Shown: positions 25,140 through 37,872, counted from the stretch's first letter. The stretch is DNA of 64,000 nucleotides from Hyaloperonospora brassicae (GCA_947650285.1 CANTFL010000155.1:62001-126000), one strand, 5' to 3'. Notes: a model not told the origin generated them from the sequence alone. Program-made: numbers and translations.

Positions 25140-26506
25140 ATGTCGACGCCCGCCGCTCCGCTGTCGACCGTCGCGCCCGACAAAGCGCTGCAGTGCCAGG
25201 ACGACCACGTTGTGGTGCTCGAGCACGAGCCGCTGCCCCACGGCGACCACAGCCGTCGCGTAGTAGTAACAGTAGTAGTCCTGGGGCGCTTGCGGCCAGG
25301 AAGAAGCTCCAGCTCGCGTGTCTCTGCTCGTTCCTCTTCCTGTGCGTGCAACTCGCCGGGGGCTACTACACGGACAGCCTCGCGATCCTCTCGGACGCGG
25401 CCCACGTGCTGTCGGACGTGGCGAGTTTCCTCGTCTCGCTCGTGGCCATGTCGTTGGGCCAACTGCCTGCGTCGGCGACGATGCCGTTCGGGTACCATCG
25501 CGCCGAAGTGATTGGGGCGCTCGGGAGTGTGCTGCTCGTGTGGGTGCTGGCGATCGGCCTCTTGTGGACTGCGCTCCAGCGCGTGTACGACCAGGGACAG
25601 GGCGGCGAGGCCAGCACGGACCTGGTCGACGGCAAGACTATGTTTGTTGTCGCCATGTGTGGACTCGGGATCAACCTGGTGCTGATGAAGATCCTGGGCC
25701 ACGACCACTGCCACGGACATGGTGCTGGACAGGGCCACGACCACTGCCACGGACATGGTGCTGGACAGGGACCGTGTCGTGACGGCGAGGCCACAAGTGT
25801 CGGAACGGCTTCGAGCGTGCAGGATCGCGGTCGGACGCCCATGTCGGCAATGGCGTTGATTGATGGGGTCGAGATTGAGCCGCTGGCCACGGAAGTGGAG
25901 AAGCTGGCACCGAAGTCGTCAGTGTTTGAGAACATCAACGTTCGGGCAGCGTACATTCATGCGCTTGGGGATTTCGTCCAGAGCTTGGGCGTGTGCCTTG
26001 CCGGTGGTTTGATCTGGTACAACCCGTCGTGGCAAATGGCGGACCCGATCACGACCATCTTGTTCTCGTTCCTCGTGCTGGCTACGACCGTTGGCGTGCT
26101 CACGCGCAGTGTGCACATTCTGATGGAAGGTGCACCGCCAGCACTGGATCTGCGTGTGGTTGAGAAACGCATTCGCGCACTTGCGTCGGTGTACGACGTG
26201 CATGATCTCCACGTGTGGATGCTCACGGAAGGGCACTACGCGGCCAGCGTGCACATTCTACCGACTGGGGAGCCTCGTGTAGCCCTTCGCGCTACCCAGT
26301 GCCTGCTAGCGTCACTGGGCGTGCGTCAGCAAACCGTGCAAGTCGAAGACCCGACGGATCGAGACTGGAATGAAGACTTGTACTGCAGCTGGGTGTCGCA
26401 TTCGAACGTTGCGCTTGAGGCCGAGAGCAAGATGTCCGTGCCACGTGCTGGAACCAAGAAGGCTGCGCTTGAGCCTCTGCCTGGGACAGCAGCGACCTTC
26501 AACTAG
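25140..26506 (+). CDS. CDF/ZnT-family zinc transporter, apparent frameshift
   Basis: A cation diffusion facilitator, which moves Zn2+ out of the cytosol into vesicles or out of the cell in exchange for protons. The membrane core has the family's first metal site in TDSLAILSDAAHVLSD and a second H-x3-D site in YIHALGDFVQSLGV. Six membrane spans can be traced, followed by a cytosolic domain with VYDVHDLHVWMLTEGHY. Between spans 4 and 5 is a His-rich loop made of two copies of a GHDHCHGHGAGQ unit (about 25698-25775), typical of ZnT/ZAT zinc-sensing loops. The ATG at 25140 opens a plausible N-terminus (MSTPAAPLS...), but the membrane core is in another frame. Frames meet near 25255-25262, where cgtcgcgtagt looks like cgtcgtagt plus two bases. 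A sequencing error, a true two-base insertion, or a very short intron of about 41 bp could each explain it. The next in-frame ATG would remove span 1 and its metal site, so it is not the start. Confidence 0.8.
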
Positions 26507-26636
26507 ACATGTATCGCAGCAGTAGTGATGTTATTTATTGCAACATATGTTCTCTGTACCTTGCCATCGCATCGTGACGCTGTCAGCCCTGTACTTCTGC
26601 AAGCTGTTGATCTGCCAACGCCTACGTGCGTGCAGC

Positions 26637-28495
26637 TTAGCTCAATGTGGTCGTCTGCGGTTTCTCCACAACCTCGTGCGGCTCACTTCCAGCGCTAGCA
26701 GTCTCTGGCGAATCTTTCTTTGCCGCGTCTGTAGTAGGTTCGTCAACCGTGACTTCCTTGGAATCTGTCGGAGTGCCATTCACCTCGGACTCGGACTCGG
26801 GCAAATCGGACTGCTTGGGCTTCGAGTCCACACGCTTAGGCTCCATCTTAGACTTCAAGAATTCCATGAGGCGAAACCCTGGCGTCGCGTGGTGGTCCTT
26901 TGAGATCTCGCGCACGATATCTTTGATTGACAGTATCCCGACAAGCTCCTTTTCGCGCTCGTGGCGCAGCGCACCAATCACAGGGAAGTGGCGGCACTTG
27001 GAAGTGGCTGCTACGTTCCAGCACTTCTCTAGCGAATCTTCCACCTGGAGCACCGGACCCACGGATGACATTACATCCGTCACAAGCAGCTTCATTGGAT
27101 CCTTCAGCTCAGAAAGCACCTTGCGAATATAATCGCGCTCCGTAAAGATGCCAACGACACGCTGTTCCTTGTCAACCACAAGAACAGCACCAAAATCTCG
27201 CTCGGCCATGGCCTCTACCGCTTCTGCCACACTAACGTTGTCCTCCGGTCGCGTATTCAGAAGCAGCTTGATTCGCTTGTGCTTCTTCTTCAGCAGTGTC
27301 GCAGCAGTCACAACAGGAGGTGCTGGGACCGCCGACTGTGAAGAAGGAGCCGCAGTAGCATCCGTCGATGCTGCCGCCGTCTCACTCTCGGTAGTCTCAG
27401 CCGTCCGCGACGCATTCTCATGTCGCTTCGTCTCCGCATGTTCATCCGCCTCTCTCTTAGTGGCACCACGCTTTGTCGATGCCGCCACGGAGGCCTTTGA
27501 TGCCTCAAACTCTGCAAACGCACGGACAATGTCCGTGATCGACAGCACGCACCGCATATCTTCTTCTTGCACCGATCCTCGCTTTACGGCACTTGAAATA
27601 TCACCATTCACCACGGCCAAGTGCCGAATATTCTCTTTCGTCATTGTCGCTAGAGCACTGTCAGTCCATCCATCAACACGAGCGACAAAAGCCCACCATA
27701 CAAAACACAACATACACAACGTCAACACATAACACCAACAATATGACGAAAAGCAGCAGCGATACCGCAGAGGCTACACAGCGACTCGGTACGTACTCAA
27801 TCACTGTCGTGCTTGGGTGGATGCACATAATATGCGACGACATGACGTCCCGCACCATCATTTCGGTCCTCAACTCAGTCCGTGGCGACACTTTTTTGAG
27901 AATGTCTCGCTCCGTGACAATCCCCACAATCCCTTCTTTGGCCTCAGTCACGATGAGCGATCCGATGTTGCGCTCCCCCATTGTCAGTACGGCGTCGTGC
28001 ACTGTCCCCTTCACATAGCAACAGTACCCATTGCATCCGTCAGTTGCATTACATTCACACATTCAAATACACACCTCGCGCTTCGTCAAGCGCTCATTGC
28101 ACTTGTCGCACCGTATCGGCCACGCTCTCCCACTCTTCATAGTCACACAGTGTCTTGTTTGCCCCCAGCGCTTGTTCGCGGGTGTTCAGCACATCAGCAA
28201 TCGTCAATACCTTGGCGTCCTCGGCTCCAATTGTACCCAAATCGATAGTTATGTGGTCCACGCCATCAGATCCAGGCGTATCAGAATCTGAGGCGGTCGG
28301 TCGTGACAACGACGATGACGACGATGGAGACGCAGAGACTGCAGACGACGCGAGCGACGCGTTCGAGCGTGCACGGGCGATCAACGGTACGTGGAGACAA
28401 GGAGCAGTGTAGTGCGAGAGAGTGGCGGGTGCGACACGCGTACGGGAATGCGCACGCGCTAGACGTCCACGCGCGCGAAGTACGCTTCGACGCAT
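26637..28495 (-). CDS. Four-CBS-domain protein, likely mitochondrial
   Basis: Three exons on the minus strand: 28495-28103, 28008-27797 and 27657-26637, giving 541 residues. Both introns (94 and 139 bp) are GT-AG and restore frame; the second joins STTVI to DALATMTKENIRHLAVV, the expected continuity of a CBS domain. Four CBS repeats form two Bateman modules: about residues 80-155 (KVLTIADVL...GIVTERDILKKV), 158-240 (MVRDVMSS...LSITDIV), then after a Ser/Ala/Thr-rich acidic-basic linker 315-385 (VGIFTERDYIRKV) and 388-470 (LVTDVMSS...GILSIKDIVREI). CBS pairs bind adenosine nucleotides or S-adenosyl compounds and regulate partners; the ligand here is unknown. The first 40 residues are Arg- and Ser-rich without acidic residues (MRRSVLRARGRLARAHSR...), a typical mitochondrial presequence. 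The C-terminus is a disordered acidic/Thr tail. It converges tail-to-tail with the CDF transporter, about 130 bp apart. Confidence 0.85.
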
Positions 28496-29304
28496 GATAT
28501 AGAAATGAGTTATACTGTGCTGCGAAAATGGGTCATTTCGGTTTAATGGCGAAAATTGAGTAAGACGTACGAAAAAGGGTGTGTGATCAACACATACGCT
28601 GTATAAGAATTGAAAGGTATATTTTGTGTCGATCTTCTTTTATTACTCGAACTGCACTAGACAAGATCACAATTATTGTCGTGGACGAGTCTTAAATGGT
28701 GCAAACCTGCTCCAAGTCTGTCCGTTTCGTGCGCAACTGGGCACACTCATTCGTCTTTATCGTTCATTAAGCCCACAGGACGCAAGATTACGCAGCAAGT
28801 GCAATTGTAGCGAAGACGACTAACAATCCGTCTTGTATACGCAGCTCACTCGTTGTATCCGTATTAAGCATGAAAGACGATGTCAGCCTTATCTGTCTTG
28901 TTGTGACACTTGACACATCGGCCTGATGGAACTAGTTGTGTTTCAAAGCGACATCAACATGATATATGTAGCGAAATTTCGCCAAAATTAGTGCGTGCAA
29001 TCGCTTCCATGTAGCTATAGGCATCGTAGCGTTCATGACTCTATGGAAAAGGAGCGGTATGTATATTCGATGTTTCAATCGACGATAGACGGTAACAGCA
29101 AATATAAAAAAACTCATCACCCGCGCATGACGCGGTGCGAGGGCTCAAGACTTGTAAACATAGCGCTGTGGCTACAGTATGCACGGCGAGCACCATTCTT
29201 CACGCTTACAAAACCTAATCTACGCTACACAGTGCATGGCAAGAAGTGCCCGAAGCGAATAGATACGGTGACTCATTGAGACATGTGAAGCTGTGTTTTT
29301 CTCT
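28496..29304. other. Intergenic flank, no gene seen
   Basis: This is the upstream flank of the CBS gene. The sequence aactcatttctat just before its ATG (on the minus strand) resembles an initiator. Otherwise only short, motif-free frames occur. Confidence 0.45.
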
Positions 29305-29542
29305 CCACATCCATCGAGCGAGTGTGTTAGAGTTTTGGTAAAACTATAGTTCTACCAGATCGAGGCATACGTGGAATCAAAGTATATCACAAAAGAAGAA
29401 GCACACTTGCCGGTCTGCTCCAATCGGAACCAACCAAAGTCACACGGTCACGAGTAAACCGAGCACTAGAACACGCCCGTCGCGGAAAGCGGCTGCGTCA
29501 GAGGGCCCCGATGTGGTATCAATTTGGAGCTCGTAGTGTCGC
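29305..29542 (+). repeat. Left arm of a ~238-bp inverted repeat
   Basis: This arm matches, in reverse complement, 32805-33040. Shared landmarks read outward to inward include CGAGTGTGTT, a CCAGATCG / CGATCTGG block, ACGTGGAATCAAAGTATATC, GCAGACCGGC (reverse) and CCGATGTGGTATCAATTTGG. The arms have several mismatches and small differences, so the duplication is not brand new. No coding gene is recognised in the arm. Confidence 0.9.
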
Positions 29543-32500
29543 TTGTGAATTGTGAAAGAATCGTATCATTGCGGTTCGTCCTACAGCACATGCGGAACCT
29601 AAGTCCGATCCGAATCGCAATGCGTCCGTCAAGGACGGATAGACTACAGTAATAGATAATATCATAATGCAATATTTGAACTTGATCATGCGTCAAGATT
29701 CAATACTAAGCTACTCCAAGCCTATTCTGTGTCGATTGTGGCGCCCGCTCGGTTAGGAAAGGAATTATACTTCTTCTCGTCTAATCTTTCGATTGATAAT
29801 GTAGCTAATATACAGTTCAAACCTCGACGAGACTCGGCTCGAAATGTTTAATATATAATGATTATTGCGTAGCTTGGAGAAGGATCGCTGTTGACTTGTG
29901 CATAACTTCGCCATTTGATTGTAGTCGACTGTAATATCTTGGTTTGACGCGCTATAAGAATTCGACAAACAAGTTTGAGAGCCTGAAAGCTGCTAATGCT
30001 TCATTTTTACGACAGAAATCTCGTCGAATGAAGTTCCGACGTCACTGGAGACTTACAATCGTCCACCGTTGCGTTATATCTATATGTGAAGATCGGCTCG
30101 TCAGTATTCATGTCGCTTTTGCATGTTTTAAAATGTCGGTAGTCGGTTTTTCATGCCATTCATGATCAGAAAATCATGGCCGCTTGAATTTTGGCGTTTC
30201 GAATGTATATCCTGGTGTATCGAAAAATTCATCTGGGACTTGTATAATGCGTACGTCGTCTATTGAGCACAGACAAATCCATGCATAATGCCCATATGGT
30301 CTTCATTTTTATTTACAACAGCATTTATAAAAAATAATTTCTATAGTCTTCACTTGCTTCTATATTTTGCACAATTCTCCCTTGGTGGTCAAGCGTATGT
30401 CCGAATGTTGATAGCAACTCTTTTACTGCGAACGTCCACCAGATACTATAACAGCCTCAGATTTCACGCTCACTCGCACGTGATTTTATCGGGAAGGTCA
30501 AGTATGATCGTACGTTGCAGTATGGAAATTGTAGCTGACACAAGAGTCAATTGACCACTCGGCGTTGGTACCGATGTCATGACAATATGGTTAGCGTGTA
30601 TACTGAGGCAGGCAAAGATGTTTGACTGTAACAAATCTGGGTTTCTAAATCTTTGCAGGCAGATGAGGAAGACGATTCGACATTTTCACACGGCATATGC
30701 ATTCGGATCCTCCAGATTTACCGTCTGATAGCTTCAGAGACTGTGGTCTAAGTGCACAATTACGCTGCAGCCGCAGTCTTCCCTCCGATTTGTTAGGAAC
30801 ACAAACAACGCGGAGGACGAAACCGCTGAGTACGAACACCGTGGATATCAGTGCACATTTAGTTTTTTATTCGATCAAGACGATGTTACGAACGTGTGAA
30901 TTTCTCTTGGCAACTTCTGATAGCCTTGTGCACACTATAATTAGTGTGTCACGTCCATTCCGGTGTGTCACGCCCATTTCGGTGTGTAAGGCCATTTTGA
31001 AAGCAGATCAATGAAAAAGAGTCTCAAATATGGGTACAGACAAGTTTGCTTTTGGCTGCCTCTATTCCGGGACATCCAATGCTAAGTCAACATCATTGAC
31101 CGACAATTGGGTCGCAATCGGCAACGAAAGTTGCATCGGGTCGTAAGATACGAGAGCTGTTGTTATAACAATACATAATGCTGCCGAGGATGCATGGAGA
31201 CCACGGGCCGTTTGTTCGGAGGACGAAAGCGCGTCGCAGCACACTGGGTGGAACTAGCCGAGTAATGGACCGGACAAACAGCGCCTTGCTAGCGAATGCT
31301 CGTGGGCGCTTATGCCAGCAAGTAAAATACCATCCCACCGGGAGATAAGCCTAGTGTATGGATGATGGATGACACGGAAGCGATGGAACGCGTGTCTGAT
31401 CGATATTTAGCACATCCTCGCAGCAAGACGCCGAACCCTGGTTTGTTCAAAGAACATACTATGTCAACCGAGCAGCAACGACCGATGTTCGCTGAAGCAT
31501 CGACACTTTGAGGGCCTCCTCTTTTATTCAGATTCGTGCAATAACAAGCATTGAATAGTATCGCAAGCGATTATAAATGCCACAAACCATACAAGCACAG
31601 AGTTACTAAGGTGCGAATGGAAAGAGTGACGGACTAAATTACTACACATCTACACCCTAACTTAGAGATTACCTTCCGCCCCGTAAACTGTTCGCAACAG
31701 GGCATTCTGATCCTCTATCACTGTGATTACCAGGGCATAGTCGAGTCCGTTTACCACTTCGCGATGTAGATTGTCCATTGCTTCATGATTGCACGCGAGA
31801 AGAGAATTATAGCGTTTGTTCGTCACAGATACTTACAATATCGTATTCCCTGCATTGTTAATGACTCTCTCAGAGTCACGAAAGCTCATTGATGATCCTG
31901 TCATGACCCATCTGTGTGGTCACGTCAGGTGGTATTTTATGAACAAGCTGATACATGATGCTGTGTCGAGCGATACCATATAGTCTATCCCCTTCTTTTG
32001 TAACAATCCGACATACTTACGTTTGCAATAACAAAACTGTTTTGCTTTCGAATACTGCTGTGCCATCATTCTATGATATACACATCGAATGAATATGCAA
32101 CTATTCCTGTAGGAATGCATACGACTGCGAAGATGATCGCTGGCAAATGAAACAGCCTAGTTTTGCAAACGTCAACTGATTCGTCCTGCTTGCCGCGCTA
32201 TCCAATACTGAGGTGATCTCTCAGCTCATGTTGGGGGTAAACCTTAGGCTCACTTTACGGTTGTTTGACAGCGGCAACAACACCACGGCCGTTTGATTTA
32301 TATAGTCTTCATTTCATACGAAAGCTGATTTGTCCTCATCTGTGCCGGCGTGGCCACTGACATCACGAGTGCTCTGATCACTGCGATCTCGCAACGCAAA
32401 CTGCGCCAATGTCGTCGAAACGACATCGGAATGGACGACTTAACCAATCCTGGAACCCTATAACATACAGTCTTCTTCTGTCTACAGTCAAGGGATGACA

Positions 32501-32804
32501 TATCGAGTCGATCTCAAGAAGACACCCCCAGTCTCGGTGGAATCGGGGGTTTGAGGGGGAGGGGCTCAGCGAGAGACTATGAGTCGGATGTATCGTCCGA
32601 GTCTCCAGAATAGATGCACCAGAACTTCGGTTCGTATAGTGCCCGTCGCTCGCTGATGATAGCTAAGTCCCGTACGACGGCTTTCCACCACATGGGCCTA
32701 CAATGATCGATGTTGCTGGTTGACTACTTAATGACTCAGAAATGCTTCTGACAGTATTTTCACTGCGCTTTCCAGCACAAATTTCTAAGACGTACTGCAG
32801 TGTG
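29543..32804. other. Spacer between inverted-repeat arms, no gene recognised
   Basis: About 3.3 kb without an identifiable gene. All open frames are about 105 codons or less and lack known motifs. It contains a three-copy 19-bp tandem repeat at 30944-30998. The stretch could be the decayed interior of a mobile element bounded by the inverted arms, but no transposase or polymerase signature is visible. Confidence 0.5.
30944..30998. repeat. 19-bp short tandem repeat, three copies
   Basis: Units beginning gtgtgt start at 30944, 30963 and 30982. The first two share gtgtgtcacg(t/c)ccatt(c/t)cg and the third is degenerate (gtgtgtaaggccatttt). No function is suggested. Confidence 0.8.
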
Positions 32805-33040
32805 CGGCACTACGAGCTCCAAATTGATACCACATCGGGGCCCTCTGACGCAGCCGCTTTCCGCTACGGGCGTGTTCTAGTGCTCGGTTTACTCGTGACC
32901 GTGTGACTTTGGTTGGTTCCGATTGGAGCAGACCGGCAAGTGTGCTTCTTCTTTTTCGATATACTTTGATTCCACGTATGCCACGATCTGGTAGAACTAT
33001 GTTCTACCAAAACTTCAACACACTCGATCGACACATGTGG
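32805..33040 (-). repeat. Right arm of a ~238-bp inverted repeat
   Basis: Reverse-complement partner of 29305-29542. The outer end is ACACATGTGG and the inner end is GGCACTACGAGCTCC. See the left arm for the shared landmarks. Confidence 0.9.
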
Positions 33041-36000
33041 TTCGTGACGTTGTCGACGGACATCATGGCCTACATCAGCCAATGTGTAATGATGTTCAAA
33101 CGCTTCGGAAAACACCATTTATCAACCTCATTCCCTCACGATCGTTCTGTAAGGTAATATGTAACGATACGACTTTGTGATAATAGTGCATAGTATTAAG
33201 TACCAAGTCCTTTTCGACAGTTACACCTAAATAGACTGTCAATGTCACGTGTCAGGCGCATCGTGTCGCAACGCTCGTAAGCAACAAGACAATTAAGGTC
33301 TACATGAAGGTGATCTCGTACGCTGATGTTACCCCAAGGAAATCAAAGCACTCGCGGCTTAGCCTAGCGTTCAAAACTCGTTTTGGATACAACAAGTGAG
33401 CTGCGCGCAAGCAACAAAATGGTCGCTGTCGTCCAAGCGAGTTCGTACGATATCGATCAGAGGACTGTGCCAGAACAAAAAGTGAATGGCCACACTTTCA
33501 TAAATTCTACTCCCGGTACATCCGTACTAGCCACAACGGTTGAGCTTTGCAAACAACTGTCACTGACGAGATCTCTGCAGCGAGTTCGGTTCGGTAAGCA
33601 CCTGTGGTATACCGCCTGTATCGACGATAAGATAACGCAACAGACTTTCGCCTGGTGTGCCTAGAAAGTTGCGAGGCATCGGCAAAGTTCATGTGACTAC
33701 TGCGACGCTGCTAGCTACTTTGTATCCTGCTTACCAGCCCCGTCATCGATTAATTATGGACTGAGGATGATGGGTATATATGTAATATTAGCGGATCCGG
33801 TCTTCTTGTCAGTCGAGCATCATATTTATCATCGACACAACTCGATATGCCGATCTCTTGCCTGGTAAGGAAGACAATGGCTTCTTATGGCACACTGCCA
33901 CAACTCGAGTAGCATTGGTAATTTAATGATTCGTAGCTGCCTACCGGCCATCACCGGAGGTCGGAAGAAAAGATTGTGTACATGCCTTCTACACTCGTTT
34001 CGTGAAGCCGTACCGTTGTACATTTATCAGGAAAGGGAAGCTTTCATTTACGCGCTGCATGTTGCGTTACATATCTCGTTACACATAGAGAGCATGGACT
34101 TCCCTTTTGATCGTTGGTCTTTGACAACACCGCTCCGTTCTACGCTGCTGACCACCTTGTACATGATAGCGTCGTTGTACCAATAGGCAGATTTGATAGA
34201 CAATGCTCTCGTGTGCAGACATGCATAAGCGTCGAGCAGATCGGTAAGAAGAGGATCAAAGTCGGTGACGACACCGATCCACCACATTATTTTCCTTCTC
34301 TGATGGGCTGCGTCATGGTTTCTCACTCAGCATTTGCACACTGCTCAACATAGAGCGCGTTAACCGTCTACCGCACATGACAGATCAGCATCCTTGCATG
34401 CCAGAGAGAACTAGAGTTTGCTTTGATTCAACGAACGGTGGTGATAGGCGTAGAAACGGCATGTTCGACAAGCGTCTCACGCAGGGTACAGATAAACGTC
34501 TTTTGGCATACAGCCTGAATATCACTGCCGATACGACCACGCTGTCTTGATTGCAGCCAGATGCTTCGATATTGTGCTTCTGGTAGCAACCGTCAAAGAA
34601 TTGGAATACTAGCTACCATGGCGTGGCACTAGGATGATGCGGGAGACAGTATACATTTCGACGTTGCGTGAGGTGCCAAGATTGTAGAATGGACACGTTG
34701 AAGCACCTGTCCTAACAATGTATGATAAGAGCAAGACAGAAGATGAGCCACTTGCCATTCCTGACCATTCCTGAAATGCAGACGACAACGGGCGTCGCTT
34801 GTTCGGGTTTAGTTGTAAGCGTGTTTGACGTATACGCGACTGACGACTGACGATCAGCAAGGTCATCATCGGGTATATAGGTATATATCATCGTTGTAGT
34901 GCATCGAATTCAGAACTGACAGAGGATGTCATACGGCAAGCGGCCACGTAGTACTTCGGGAGCTGTTGATCTGGAAAAGAGGGTGCATCTGTGAATTTGG
35001 TCCATGAGAGGTGTGCAAGAGTTGTTCCTTGCTGCAGCTCCACATATCGTAAGCCAGCTATCCAGTGGAACGGCGGAGCCTAGCATATCGAAGAGGAGCG
35101 GTTGCTGTGCGTTGTTCTAATGTCGCAAGATGGGATGGCTCTGTTGACAGATGGATTGGTACTGGACTTCCGGTACACTCGGCAGCTGATGATGTCACGC
35201 TGCTATTACACACAGGACTCGACTTTCAAGATACCATTCTCGGACAATCGTGAACCCACAGCTACACATGATTCGAGAAAACCCATGCCTATCGTGCCAA
35301 TCGTTCCGCCAGTATCATGCCTGTCGTGCTTGTCGTCTGTTTGGTTCCTTGTTCCTTTCGGACGCAGATACAGCGCTATATCCGATAGAAGACGGGCATA
35401 GTGGACGGATGGACGGAGTTTTCTATATCCTTGCGGACGTCAACAATTTAGTGGGTAATGCGTAATAACCCCCACAAAAGGTGGGGGAGCACACAGAAAA
35501 CGATACAACGCCAACAAGACACAAACGGCCAGGAAGAGACAGGAAATTGGTCCCGAGATGACATGTCTTAAGATTGTTCACAAGGTACTTCACCCGCAGG
35601 CATCTAGATAGATAGGTCACATGTCCAAAGGAGTGAGACCCTCCTTCGCTTTATTGCATGGGATTCGAGTTCCTGTGGTAGCTGTAACAATGATGTATGA
35701 TGCCTTCGTATGAAAAGTGACAATGACTCGTTGCATGTCACGGATTGTGTGAGGCTTGCCAATGTCAAAGCTCATCGATTGCCTAGAAACGACGGCCAAG
35801 ATCCAGCTGATGGAGGTTCGCCCTCATCGCGGCATTCAAGCAACACTGCTTCCGTTCGTATCTGCAGAATGCAATCGATTATGACGAGCATGGGAGGTCG
35901 ACATCATCGACAAAGTTGACCGACTTACTGCCTGCCATACGCTGGACGGTAGCCACTCCCTCTTGTCGCTCCTGTGCTACGGAGATGCTTGGAAGGAACA

Positions 36001-37665
36001 AGGATGGATCGAGTGAGATAGAGGAGGCAGAGGTTGAGCCGGAACAGAAGCTGCAAGCTACGACCGAACAGCTGCGTGTCCAGAACGAACCCACATCAAG
36101 TTGGAGCTTCTTGATCACATCAAAAAGAATGAGAGTGCTCAGCCGAAGTTGTCGTGAGACGAGATGCTGGAAGAGGTTCATAAGACAAGAGGAAAGGACA
36201 AGCAGTGGACAAACTGGAAACGTGGCATCCGTTACAGAAAGCTAGTTCACGTGTGCCGAAAGATCTACGTCCTACACCATGCCTGAAGTGGGGTGTAGAT
36301 GTTTAGATTTGGTGCTACCCAAGAATTTACTGGGCTGCTTAAAGAATCAATGCAGCCTTTATCTTGATGTTCGCAACGCAAGCTGTACCCTTTGACTTGT
36401 GGTTTGAGCAATCTTTCTTCCAGACAGGATACAGTATCAATGACAAACAGTGCTTGATACCCATCCCACAGCGCTGAAAAAAGAGGCAAACTCTGAAAAG
36501 AACTTTGTCTTGCAAAGTTTAGTTACCCTTGAGACTGGACCGTGTGACTTATCGCGAAGGGTCAAAATCGAAGCCGGTGAACATACTTTGGCTGCTGATA
36601 GGCGAACAAAAGTTCGTTGCGACAACTGATCGAAGGGAGCACAGGAAAACTCGCGTACTAAATGAACGATGCTTGACGACAGATATCCTCGAACTAATCG
36701 AAATCGAAACGTGCGTCGTACACTCTTGCCGTACGTAAGCACAAAGATGTGTCTTATCGTTGACGTGGATGCCGATGACGAGTCGCGATGATACAACGGC
36801 TATGTCGCTTGTTGGCTTTTGGTACAAGAGATCCCTCACGTGATGGCATACGCTGCTCGTCGCTGTCGGGTCTGTACTTTACTCACAGCAGTATCACACA
36901 AACTACTACTTTCAAGATTTCGTGCATTACTCACGGGGATATGCATCAGTATGTACGTCGGTTCTTTGTACTTCTCGCTCAGTCTCGACCTCGCGACGCA
37001 ACGACGACATCAACAGTACCTTCCTTGTTGCGACGGTATCGTGTAAAGGTAACGTCTCTACCGGATGGACACCTGTGCTTCTCATACGCTCGTGTTCATT
37101 TGGTGGAGACGTCGGATGGCCAGAGTAGCTCGCTCAAGCTCAGTATCCCACCGAGCAAGCAAAGCCACGGGCCAAAAAGAAAGGTTTTAGACCGTGATGA
37201 CGACAGGCGACTTTGCCGTACGACTTTCCCTTTCTATAGCACTATAGCCTCTGAGCATGGCCCGTTGCAACGTCACGGCACTACGACAGCTGTTGACGTT
37301 GACTTTACATTGACACAGTATGCAAACCCATACTGTGTGGTCACCCACCGATCCCATCGAGAGCCCGAAACGTAGTGCACTTTTCAGCCGTCGTCGCTCA
37401 TCGATTTGCAGCGTTTCGCTAGCTACTAAACCGATGGCACAGCTATGCAAGAAACCGCCCAGCGAAGCGAGTCGATGAACGGCGCACTCGCTCATGAGCT
37501 GTATCTGGCCAAGATTTTGTGCCTAGCGCACAGTTTGTATATAATGTTATTACGCCCAACCCGATGTTCGTCTTTCGGCAAACGTCGGTTTCTGTACTCG
37601 ACGAGTCGACCGCGGGCCAATCGTTTGCTCGCAGTTTCACAACTTGACGACGCTCTCTGAAGTAA
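33041..37665. other. Gene-poor block, degenerate coding-like fragments
   Basis: I find no intact gene. Many 60-195-codon frames overlap on both strands and none has a motif I can defend. Around 35910-36245 one reading frame contains protein-like sequence broken by stops (KLELLDHIKKNES..., KQWTNWKRGIRYRKLV), which suggests decayed coding DNA of unknown origin. A perfect short hairpin, CCCCCAC then GTGGGGG, occurs near 35468-35488. A C-rich / G-rich inverted pair lies near 32525-32565, just left of this block. Confidence 0.45.
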
Positions 37666-37872
37666 CACTTCCTGCAAGCAGCCTCCCAACACAGTGCAGC
37701 AATCCTTCCTTCCGATTGGCCGCCAAAGTCGCTCCTGAAAAGCCCAGTGCACCACAACGCGAAGCAGCACGAGAGGGCCACGCCCGAGCAGGTGATCGAG
37801 CAGCTCGACGCTTTCATCGCCGCACGCGCACCCGCGTTCCGAGCGTTCGCCCCGCCTGCTGGATACGCGTAG
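37666..37872 (+). pseudogene. Terminal-exon-like fragment of an unknown gene
   Basis: A 68-codon frame with no ATG at its left end ends in a TAG. It is GC-rich like the real genes nearby and protein-like: ...SLLKSPVHHNAKQH then ATPEQVIEQLDAFIAARAPAFR and a PPAGYA end. It could be the last exon of an otherwise lost gene or a fragment. I do not recognise the family. It ends about 240 bp upstream of the large START/FYVE gene, on the same strand. An in-frame TAA sits immediately upstream and no convincing upstream exon was found. Confidence 0.35.

Noticed and set aside
25100..25956. Minus-strand frames of 196-218 codons over the CDF gene
   Set aside because: Antisense shadows of a well-supported transporter frame.
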